DNA of 64,000 nt from Paraphysomonas bandaiensis. Its lineage: Eukaryota > Chrysophyceae. Below the pieces are notes generated by a model. The model was not told where the DNA came from. It worked only from the letters and a program-made list of their open reading frames with translations, and did not search any database. Shown here piece by piece: positions 12,001-17,591 of this stretch (positions within the stretch are counted from its first letter, which is position 1; every line of letters starts with the position of its first letter). Location: positions 124,001 through 188,000 of the forward strand of contig CBFFRP010000378.1 in NCBI GenBank assembly GCA_965644295.1, in the 5' to 3' direction. The position numbers were made by a program, and so were the translations under genes.

Positions 12001-13023
12001 AAAATGTCTAGATTCTTGGCAGCAATTCACCTTATCTGTAGCTGTTACAGTCACCTCCAGAGTTCCATCTTGAGGTGAAGATATCAACGAGGATACATCG
12101 CGATTATACTCACAATCAAAAAATTTCCTTCCGTAACCTGGCGAAGGAGAACAGTATGTACTAATGTTTACATCATTTACAGCAATTCTGTTGATGTACT
12201 CATTGATGTCATTGAAGTCCGTATTGAAAACTTCGACTCGTAGATATACATGGGGAAAACTGTTTAAGCCGCTAAATGATGTCGTCACTCCAGCGGTCAC
12301 GTCGTTCGTCTTTCCGTTCCATATTTTTAGAAAGTCATGCATAAGAGAAGGAAAGGACGTGCTTGGTTCAGAGCTTGGCATTGAAGTGGGGCTACTAGAT
12401 GTAGGTGAACAAGAAATTGAAGGAGAAGAAGTTGGGAGAGCAGATGGCACACCACTGGGCCTAGACGATGGTAGAGATGTGGGAACATGGGAAATGGTTG
12501 GCATAACAGATGGAATCGAAGAAGGTAAGAAAGATGGTGTGCTACTGGGTTGAGAGGTCGGCATCAGCGTCGGATCGAGTATCGAAGTCAAAGTATACCG
12601 GACGTACAACACATATCCACGGTAAGGATGTAAATTAACAAATGAGCTTGCCGTAGTAGTTATCTCTAAGGAACTATCAGTAGTATTGACATCGGAACTA
12701 ATGTCTACATCTTTTAAACATACATAATATCCATTTCCAAAGTCAGTGCTCGGATCACATCTCGATGACTGTACTCTTGAATTCACAATAATCGCATTAA
12801 CATACTCCAAATTGTTAGAAAAATCAGTTTCATATACTTCTACTTTAAGATATGTGATGCTTTCATTGCTTATATTATGAAATTTATATATTACACCTTC
12901 TTCTACATTGTTTGTACCACCAGACCACTGAGCTATCAGTTCAGATGATACACAAGAGTATGTGAGAGCAAAGAGAAACCATAATAATATAGTCATTATA
13001 TGATCTCTTAATGCTAAACCCAT
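1..13023 (-). CDS. Giant secreted repeat-rich surface (adhesin-like) protein, 3'-truncated by window
   Basis: The minus strand is open from an ATG at 13023 to base 1: 4341 codons with no stop and no intron needed (frame checked at about fifteen points). It starts with a likely signal peptide (hydrophobic stretch about residues 9-22). Next come three related ~115-residue modules (about 28-148, 231-347, 445-567), each opening with W-x-G-x-T-N and carrying paired Cys, separated by P-[ST]-x-x-P-[ST] linkers. An autotransporter-like W-N-x-G-x-N-W segment (~656-680) precedes a very long beta-helix-like body with many short hydrophobic and N-glycosylation-type (N-x-S/T) repeats. Two Cys-containing PAN/apple-like segments lie near 870-945 and 1885-1970, a second P-S/T linker at ~3331-3512, and six Gly-rich blocks are interspersed. 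The P-S/T repeat style is common in stramenopile surface proteins (family knowledge). A role in adhesion or cell covering is inference; the C-terminus and any membrane anchor lie outside the window. Confidence 0.85.
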   Translation of the reverse strand, partial: MGLALRDHIMTILLWFLFALTYSCVSSELIAQWSGGTNNVEEGVIYKFHNISNESITYLKVEVYETDFSNNLEYVNAIIVNSRVQSSRCDPSTDFGNGYYVCLKDVDISSDVNTTDSSLEITTTASSFVNLHPYRGYVLYVRYTLTSILDPTLMPTSQPSSTPSFLPSSIPSVMPTISHVPTSLPSSRPSGVPSALPTSSPSISCSPTSSSPTSMPSSEPSTSFPSLMHDFLKIWNGKTNDVTAGVTTSFSGLNSFPHVYLRVEVFNTDFNDINEYINRIAVNDVNISTYCSPSPGYGRKFFDCEYNRDVSSLISSPQDGTLEVTVTATDKVNCCQESRHFLLVRYTISAYALPTSYPTSMPTSQPSVSPIPTNAPVFHPSCLPTYVPSISPSYSHFPSCLPSGDPSHVPSLIPSSCPTGNPSSLPSSIPSVAPTTSEPTLNSEFALQWEGGTNHVTEGVRHTFRGLTGFSAVYLRVEVLANDYSDPTTEYISLISANSEVLSTYCNPGTDKSDTFYTCIYDVNVASAVEERTGELTVLVRATDKVNSYSYGGYLLYVKLSLSYAMLPTSQPSSLPSGEPTGQPTSQPTSTPTVEPTSWPSLVPSSDPSSEPSALPSGQPSGEPSTSPSSYPSCVPSSMPTSSAPSILPTFEDSSPYVWIGGNTGGIWNSGDNWNRRQPPKNDSDVFIFISNNETVFVTEPVFVSSIVLHGEGRVELSAHSSITVSRFFNFSGGQLTAPSPGSALHSLNTTVLSGNSRKILKNITFWNYGLLEWMGGDFIVANSTIENTATGIFQIDPVDVTAELVMRAAASWYDYEEYKSMVLNTEVNLEYTLPAEHAVYDLLVDGVVRVTTATNSDEIWSLNVARNKKTSAFYANSVGYPTEYRYDTYNMSLGDVDVDKCADMCNQLQWCKSFDYFAHDMYCYLSYFHAHDIGGISDVARYHFSASHFEYVEGRGSTVSDSVIVNHGSIFIDGGNVYVDAALQLHDDSTLSLTAGSDVTLARGGSSTEGAVIELCQSNLTFSGHSFDMNNRTLVKKSCNYDSYEAVVIFSSGSHTASCNMINISVELTDTAAVEMPGNIQSSLTRLLVTSLSTLTWTSHNAITIPSVVIVGGGYLLTPSVELDAISIVVGKDSGISSSGRGFAAAAGHAAGVNHSFSASGGSHAGRGGSGIVDTSGTPYGSAYWPIESGSGGGIGGFSNSGGNGGGVVVIVSSKFELDGEIVSDGASGISGGGGGAGGSISINSTSFTGAGVMSARGGDGGYSGGNIAGGGGSGGRMAVHTKSLGFDGSFDVSGGFRPLTYGVETEMASCGSIYFSFGYNLSDTGSKWVNSLVFSSQKVSGILDNLILGSPLPESEILSETQSHSRRETVVYDDIDALDLNPVDIHIVGRTTVQLTEAYSTEMQSLTIGNVIASVRDTDMATMKVGYYTGLEFSSDELLLLDVSFHVFNTSLDSTTIVIVGDNSELVLLDTRGLEFQIATLSLKPGGSMLFRNASIVLSGSSLVLDGAEILVCDMRSAISYNDINITSTAIRGKSGLRCDETPNATVALSTTLSLIYTESASTISSTLILNSMSLVNYGNLTMSDAITSFDVTSSLHNYGTIISNGNVLLTSGEDSPVLFDSYEFSCTIPSEAYLYDSNASLFIQQPSGSMVVSSGGSLTLNVMSDIQGDINVLGSMNIAAGGACSGPCSIHVQAGTNVSFTGNKIFTFQEVSSVFSGDGTVDIQGIVRLPASVNATPVLSVTDGCLLMNTFPLYHVEEILVAGSGAVHVENETTIDRISIYNGTLDIHVTNVTVLAVLNMSGGMITGNGGLNIAASSTMNILEPNSQNITILGVTLHNYGVISAQSNIAYWGRNGIVRNFGVITFEGSGEMEWRIAPDIFTFQRMATTELSSWEGVWNIMDSTLNHCASQCLHNDWDVYRAGGAHHHFRDTYSCQAFSFNVALRSCRIHIIAPNDDLLLDDSSRGAYSWDLYSKKLSWVGNTTIENMNGGVIAISDSVTSAKIDVQVENSGVLSISENTTVTVDGRFVQSMEGECAVNGTLRFGAAGSSIDGIFSGAGPVHFTRAGKHTIDAAVDMSNRSMYVTESAELRIGEGVGVFTGGVVNIDGGHMKISDPVAFTCNTFRILNNGSLSSNRDTIMSDSNGFDCGNPICGDATITVSTLFLDSNGSMHFAMPRITANTIYVSSTSQISGNGRGYALSNVVGRAVWSGVYRFLGSSGGSHGGVGGYGFTSPPVQTTESVYGNIFVPETWGAPGGGNIQNNDTSASSAGGGAIYIYTTNLTVEGHIDYGGGTPHNSLRGGGGGGSIYIEASCISGTGYILARGGDGGIEVNNEFARGGGGGGGRISIKYSERDNYTGIISAAGGNGYHAGSAGTVYWKYNGTNHSEIDSGGELIFDNDGRISRVASLLYDAASPYGSLASVSVLQSATVNIMTFGATIRTQQIIGDNSGKVFLSNNTILSVNISLNYGHFYFSDVTLVVLDATLDVTDVNVLTNGHMLLSELGNTKGSPRGTYNFTGLNIANLGEVVLHYTNTTVCDDTSLIIELNVINLNVAEGGVVHSDGYGYPGVDIRQPHSISQSTSGLGYGEFGHLGAGGGAYGGYGGNGLSASGGTPHGNFTLPRSCGSGGGGSHKGGVGGRGGGIIFISSSTLRVDGAVSADGNPGSGRSGTGGGSGGSIYIRTDSLQGSGTIRANGGQGTYSQVSFGGGGSGGRIAIRLNSSVDEFTGNITAFGGTSSYVPVDNGERQARIDMESDILQWLAATAQRAASGTVYKDIGLKTMTGTRTLIADNDDWYSVSMDFVVEASINSSAVNATYDYISSLYNFTLPSASTVIEMVEGQITNLQILGSANLNIAASSMLLVSGCVTCYSGGIVTIPYGSTMVMSDPSCGVGGYVLDVKGTLRTPRTLLLSGNSVLNVYGNSSVCEANSAEEFCTPGVFNVSVVNITENSGIVLVGSDVLTREQDPIMYLVCDELHLTGSRTYISADRQGYAGAPAGNDQIISDTDLVTEVRYQARGNLTYGDGGWHAGLGGSVDNSRSYAPYGSAYRPLRRGSGGGSTYTHRGGAGGGIIHITAINGMYIDGSISANGEECTTGGLIGTGSGGGAGGSIWITVQNGYLLGDGVISAIGGDGCMHGGGGGAGGRVAVYDSERLKSFNGTIAVHSGWQAASFVSSNGFVIHPAGGTLFTAYPDSSDGILVASNGGTQGGVAAASGSEQTYSEASVYLNQIVLGDLSGLSFELHSRIIVDEIVSLENSFPYLQRMFSKNWTSSGFGYLELSNHVEMFITTDFTVDGFNVDVTSAVIKISGNTTIGLNASLSITWNETHISSLSPSLETFFPSSIPSSQPTSLPSTQPTSLPTVTFSPTSLPSGQPTCLPSSRFPTSVPSISYGPTSQPSMLPSTTPSGTPSSSCPSVIPSSMPSYSPTTTHSPTTSPTNIPSFIVNPTSLPSGEPSCKPTFAPSELPTSAPSAPSMTPSSQPSISSFPTSTPSSAPSSCPSEHPTLVPTKFYSDFSGELSFYDLQIMSGGKFNLKPLNDLYPSSLELTCVSLTIHDGGAIVGDSVVLPRTTDWSGTAVSDKSSAYFAYGRASNGYTGGAGGGHAGEGSPGMDNASPGMARGYATDPKGCGGAGGAGPLGSAGSGGSGLYITVLEDLELNGTISSSGGDAPLLSGGGGGAGGSIVIDVRGSFRGIGTISANGGHGSVLSALYGGGGSAGRIKIDACLDHFHGTVSALGGLSVNAVSDYQVVSGAAGTVLLSNLNCISESPKYRNLHVISWENFSTYANEELSDFVELLSNATQVESTAPTTYFFANDTYGIEHRANNTFDLVEVSNSQAHIEFSGVGIISATRIIGTHGTMVDIGEHVRWRPLADITISNYTLRLSGDLDSDDNTCLNLILSQGANFVIGENSKHIRSGTQSDSFCFNDVYLTDSVIRGRIVNITARSVSLSGRSSISSSGLGYTGGVAGGAQGEGPGGGYGGDTGGSGGGHGGEGMPGINAYYRESTSYISIGSGGVIPVGNISGGGATYGSHEDIPNALGSGGGSTGGNCGRGGNGGGVVWIISSRDISISSASTIESNGESVYGGGGGGAGGSVYLKTIFVYGLGKVSADGGRACAVEDSSCSLDMNSPGGNGGGGRVFVEANIYDFDGISTSCAGGLRGSSNENRMGQTYMGTIRRDTPAIALVYGSDSNGEYIDAISIVNPLVVVQSISIVSNSGMEVHGEFILAYRSQKSAKLALTTTAEVMGAVLRNLTGINELSVGRNRTSGGYMWDVTFHSVVGRISHLDVPWKFLYTLDSSKANISVTISEGTTLPNRYEDFAPLSYYGNDINEVVTLSNQ
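600..9620 (-). repeat. Six dispersed Gly-rich ~130-150 aa repeat units in the giant ORF
   Basis: Six blocks in the same frame share the order G-S-G-G-G / hydrophobic strand / S-A-x-G / G-G-G-G-x-G-G-S-I / hydrophobic strand / G-x-G-x-I-S-A-x-G-G-x-G / G-G-G-x-G-G-R-[IV]. Approximate positions are 9200-9600, 5900-6360, 4850-5220, 3540-3900, 1840-2280 and 600-1080. The G-C-rich, poly-C plus strand runs seen here are the complement of the glycine runs. The blocks are diverged in sequence, so the duplication is old. Confidence 0.75.
2490..3030 (-). repeat. Second P-[ST]-x-x-P-[ST] linker block
   Basis: About 180 residues (~3331-3512 of the giant protein) of near-continuous four-residue P-S/T repeats, separating the main body from the last Gly-rich region. 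The 12-nt period makes it prone to length change by slippage. Confidence 0.85.
10780..12580 (-). repeat. P-[ST]-x-x-P-[ST] linker repeats between N-terminal modules
   Basis: Three stretches of the giant ORF (about 12340-12575, 11705-11960 and 11070-11325) encode a four-residue period such as P-T-S-Q-P-S-S-x, seen in DNA as a 12-nt periodicity. They separate the three W-G-T-N modules and lead into the beta-helix body. Such linkers are normally extended and O-glycosylated; that is family knowledge, not shown here. Confidence 0.85.
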
Positions 13024-13531
13024 AAAAAGGTTGTTTGATTATAAGATTAAGTCATTATATAAGTTCACTGGACATATATGTGATATATATCAATGTATGT
13101 ACTATCAGCTATCAGATACTCTGCTGCTGTATATCAATCATGAAGTGGACATACAGACGACTGTATGTATGTATGCATGTATGGTATGGGGATTTTTTGA
13201 CACAATTCAACGCAACTTTTGGGTTCCGTTTTTTCCCTATGAATGCTGGGCCAATTTTTGGTACATTCATTGAAACCCTTAAAATATGACATTATTTCAG
13301 AAAAAGTTTGGAAAGATGGTATTTTCGAAATTCTCACACTCAATTCTACCTTTTTCTAGGACAGTAATATACGGTGCGTAGGTTTATATACATATATATG
13401 TGGCCCATCTACTCTATTACAAAGTAACGGTCCCAATGTAAACAATGTAAAAGTTCTGTTTGCTACACAAAGACACTGATTCAACTTGTAAATACTTTTC
13501 TTGTCTTTTACTGATCCCTCGATCATATTTC
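13024..13531. other. Divergent intergenic region, giant protein / IQ-motif gene
   Basis: About 500 bp of AT-rich sequence between two divergent start codons, with short runs of GTAT and TATA type repeats. It presumably holds both promoters. I see no coding or RNA gene in it. Confidence 0.5.
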
Positions 13532-14288
13532 ATGGACGAAGAAACTCTGAACGCATTCGCGACTAAAATAGCAGTGCACTGCCAAAAGACTGCACGTGGT
13601 ATTAAAGCCAGAGATAAAGCGCAAATCAAGCGATGGGAAAGAGCTAATATTGCAGCCTATCGTATTCAGGTACTTAATCCGACTAATATTGTATCAACCC
13701 TAATCATGATTAATGCAGGCCGCTTTTCGAAACTGGAGGATGTTGCAGTTCACAAGGAAGAGGTACAAAAAAATATCTAAAAAACCTACTGAAAAAGGAC
13801 AAACATCATGGGAGAAAGTTATGACCAACAAAGCATCTCATGATGAAAAGATGAGTGCTTGGAGAAATGTTATTGAGTTACGCAGGGCATATAGCGAGTA
13901 CACGACCGAGGTGTGTATTAAAGCTCTGCTACATACAAATGGTGACCTCTCGAGTGCTCTTCCATTGCTTGGTGGAAGAGATTTTGGCTACCAAGCACGA
14001 TATGGCCCACCACTTGGTGAAAATGTGAAAGAATCTATGAATCCATACTCAAAAGTTTACCTGGCAGAAGACAGTATGGAACGGCTAATCCGGAATCCCC
14101 GAAGCATCGCAAGTCATAGCAGACGGGCACACAGACACCTGCAAGAATCATTGAATACTGGGGCCCTCTTTACTCGTGCAGCTTACGACCTAGAAAATGT
14201 AGTAATGCAGAGCTATTTCTGTAAAACATGTGTCACACAGCCAAAAAGTGGAAAGTCTCCCAAAGGGAAGAAGAGGGTGCTGAAGTAA
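13532..14288 (+). CDS. Small IQ-motif (putative calmodulin-binding) protein
   Basis: Two exons, 13532-13669 and 13719-14288, joined across a 49-bp GT-AG intron, give a basic protein of 235 residues. The splice restores a clear IQ motif (I-Q-x-x-x-R, then W-R and R-K-R basic residues) at about residues 45-62. The pattern I-Q-x-x-x-R-x-x-x-x-x-x-x-x-R suggests calmodulin or myosin-light-chain binding. The remainder is charged, with no recognised domain, and ends in a Lys-rich tail. The ATG at 13532 was chosen because it opens a well-formed acidic helix (M-D-E-E-T-L). In-frame upstream sequence exists but looks non-coding. Function beyond the IQ motif is unknown. Confidence 0.7.
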
Positions 14289-15154
14289 GTAGTAGTATTT
14301 CAAACATTTATATTAGTCGTTTCCGTGCTTATGCGATGCTATTCATCAATATCTGTTTGTCTATGTGTTCTATATAATAAATTACACGCGTTATTTTGTG
14401 GAAGTTAAGTTATTTATGAATTTACATAACTGTCCATCATAGTATCGTAATACACTTTCTACATCAAGTTGTGATGTACTATGTACAACTATTGTACTAA
14501 ATCAAGTCGGAGATATCGTATTACTATTAAAGATAGTCATGTGTCAGCAAAACACTATATACGCAATGTTGTCCGTGTCAGATGCGTGTAGTTTTTAGCC
14601 TGTTGAGAACACAGATATATTCATTGAAGAAAATAGAGCGAGTGTTACCGGAGTATTTAATACCAATTACCAATTACATATCTTAGTGTAAGTGATTGAA
14701 TTTGACACTTTTGTTACGGCAAAAATATATATACTAACACATAATTTTCTTTGTCTGATGATTGATACATTCAATACAAGAAATGCGTATACTATATGAG
14801 AAAGGGTATGATTTATAAAAAATAACCTTTTTAGTTCAAGAGAGTCCATTGTCCATTGAGCGATGGGGAGGTAGTATATATTTTATTGGAGGAATGTATC
14901 TATGGTCAAAAGTAAAATATGGTATTATTATTATAAAAATATTCTCACCTTACGAATAAGCTCACTTAAACTAGTAGCTAGAACATAGTGACTCGATCCA
15001 TGGCTGAAAAAGTTTTGTATCAGTGTGGTTTTCCTTTTACAACAGTCACATTTTCCTTTTTACAACAATAGGAGAGGCCTAGTTTCGGCGAACCTCAGCT
15101 ACTTTCACTATTTCTTTAATCACTAAAGAATAACACAAGATACGTAATAACTAA
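14289..15154. other. Intergenic, nothing recognised
   Basis: AT-rich sequence between the IQ-motif gene and the left arm of the inverted duplication. Only short open frames are present and none resembles a protein family. No repeat or RNA gene was recognised. Confidence 0.4.
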
Positions 15155-16963
15155 GAACCATTATACTAAACACTAAAGCCTAATAATTAGTTTATATTTC
15201 ACCACAAATAACAGGTCGATATTACCATATAGATACAGAGAGAGCAGAACTAGTGTAATCTTCTACATGTTATATTCTGTATTCTCTAATCAAAAAACAT
15301 TCTACCCTAATAAGCGGAATATCAAATACTTCAATTGGAATATCTATACGAAGTCCGCAGCATTTTACTCATAGATACTACGTGCTTGGGAGAGAATACC
15401 TCTGCGACCACTCTCGGTGGCCAAGCTGTATCTCCGGGTATCCAGTGGACTCATTCCTAGCTAACTTCTCTGCTCTATCTACCATTCCATCCAACATGAC
15501 ATCAACTGCATCTCTAAATGGCGGATCCCATGGAGTTTCGTCGCTAATATTAGAAAGCATATGAAGAGGAGGCATGGAATATTGCAGCCTTGGTGCCAAT
15601 TCCGCTATAGCTCTCTGTTTACGGCGAATAGTCTCCGGACTAATGTTTAACAAAAAATCCATAAACTGAAGTTTACGCGCACTAACTTGACGACCAGGGA
15701 TATTGACACTGATCTCTCGAGCAAGTTTCTCCCCAATATGCCACAGGTATTGATTGAAGAGAGAGCTAACGTGAAAAATAACAGGGATACATCCAGATAA
15801 AAGAATATCAAACAAGGCCTTACGAGCAGGGTCATCACCAGGTGGACATAGACAAAACACACTTCTCCGGTACGACGAAATGAAGTCCTTTAGGCTATTG
15901 TCCGTAGAAGAATGTGAGATTTGCAACCAGGTGCAGTTCGCGTGGGCTTGACACTGAGCAGCCATGGCTCGTCGAATCTTTGTGTGGTCTGGGTTAAGTG
16001 TCTGGGTGGCTCCAATATAAAGCGCCGGTATTGTACGTTCTGAGGCAGTGGAATCGTCCCACGGGATAGTTTTGATTCCATCCCACCAGTGGTACGAGGA
16101 GGGGAAAGGTACCGACATGAAGTTCTTCGGAGTAACAGGATCCATCCAATAGCATGTCGTCGCACAGAGTTTGCAAAATTTTGCAAGAATATCGTTGCCT
16201 CCATTTCGAGGCCAGGGATGATACATACCAAGACTCCAGAGAACTACGTGATCGGTTCCATTAGTCCTGGGGAAGTACTTTTGCCCCAAGAGATAGGACT
16301 TCAGTTCTTCTACATAGTTCGTTGAGCATCTCTTTCGAAGGCGACAGTTAGGGGATATGTAGCCATCTAAACCCATATCATAAGGAATCACAAACAAAGA
16401 AGCCTACATACAATGTCAATGAATATAATAATCTCAAAATGAATGTAGAATCAGTATGTCGTACCTCCTCTGGGTCATATGTTCTCCGCTTGCTCCGCTT
16501 TAGGCGGTTGAATATCGAGTTGAACATACTGAAATGCCACGTATTCATCATACCAGAGTCTAAGTCCAACACATTTCCCATCCCTTAATAACAGAAAACA
16601 ATAATCAGGTAAGTTTTATTGCAACTGTCGCCACTCACCAGAGTTTAGTGCATGCGAATGACTTAGATAGCCCTGATGACTGCAGTTCGCATCTGGATCA
16701 GGCCATCTCCACCAAAACTTTTGATCGAGAGGGTAAATATAAAACTTCTTATCTACTTGATGTGTTTGAATGAGTTTACTGCTGAGAGGAGTCATCTCAC
16801 TGTCTACATTCGCATGTGTGATAAACAACACCCCACACAACACAATCACATAGAAGTAAACTAGAATTAAAGTAGATAATGAACTCATGATATAACACAC
16901 AAGAAGGTGACGATACTATCACTAATAGAGGGAATGACCTGTTGATTCACCCCTTTATATGAT
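15155..16963 (-). repeat. Left arm of 1.8-kb inverted gene duplication
   Basis: This segment is the reverse complement of about 21590-23375. Homology runs from roughly 75 bp upstream of the glycosyltransferase ATG, through both introns, to ~220 bp past the stop, where it decays through indels. The arms point away from each other with the 4.6-kb subtilase segment between them. Confidence 0.9.
15378..16888 (-). CDS. Exostosin-family (GT47) glycosyltransferase, copy 1
   Basis: Three exons on the minus strand (16888-16639, 16583-16465, 16403-15378) encode 464 residues. A single N-terminal hydrophobic anchor (about residues 4-24) with a short cytoplasmic end gives the type II topology of Golgi glycosyltransferases. 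The exostosin signature is clear: F-x-V-P-Y near residue 127, and F-C-L-C-P-P-G-D followed by D-I-L-x-S-G-C-I-P-V-I from residue 306. GT47 enzymes transfer sugars from UDP-sugars to polysaccharides or glycoproteins; the donor here cannot be told. Introns are 55 and 61 bp. The start is the ATG at 16888; an in-frame GTG upstream is not a eukaryotic start. It is the inverted twin of 21667-23162, about 95% identical in protein. Confidence 0.88.
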
Positions 16964-17591
16964 CATATATTGCAGGTCTCTATGATGATCATACTAAAAA
17001 ATATTAGCATATCGACATCCTTTGTATATTTTTGTTCCAAGATGCCTCTAATATTGAAACAACAATTATCTGTATTCCAGCCGTTGGTTGTGTTACATCT
17101 ATATAGAAAATTGATGCTTCAAATTATTTCCGAAAAATAAGATGCTGAGTGCCGATTTCTTGGTGTATCAAACACCATCTATTGGATGCCACACTCTAAA
17201 GTATCATTTTTAGAATATCTCCTAGTTTTTATAGGTATAAAAGCTCAGGTTTTATGAGAAAAGTCTCAAAACAAACCTAAAAATTCAATTTTTATTAAAA
17301 AATTTAAAGTTACGTTACTCGGGTTAGACTAACACATATGACCCCATTACAGTCTAGTTAAGGTATGATAACTGTGCCAGATTGAAGGGATTGATAGCTA
17401 TGATAGACATATTCACTATCCAGTGGGTATGTGATGTTGTTTGATTGATTATAATCTACTATTGCATTATCCCTCATATGGGATTGATATGATATGGAAG
17501 ATACATATATACATATATATATAGAGACAGGCGTCTACTACACTCCTCTTGTTAACTATACCTCAATCCATTGTCCGATAAAGATATACAT
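16964..17591. other. Intergenic, unique spacer 5' of the subtilase
   Basis: AT-rich spacer between the left duplication arm and the subtilase. A TATA-rich stretch lies at 17505-17525, about 70 bp upstream of the subtilase ATG, and could be promoter sequence. No coding potential was seen. Confidence 0.4.

Noticed and set aside
380-12553. Plus-strand frames opposite the giant gene (for example 6515-7117 and 8894-9484)
   Set aside because: They are complements of the continuous minus-strand frame; their Pro- and Thr-rich products are the antisense of Gly-rich and Ser-rich codons, with no independent domain.
16889-16900. Start of glycosyltransferase copy 1 four codons upstream (and the same at 21655 for copy 2)
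   Set aside because: The codon is GTG, not ATG; the ATG at 16888 (21667) leaves a normal type II anchor.
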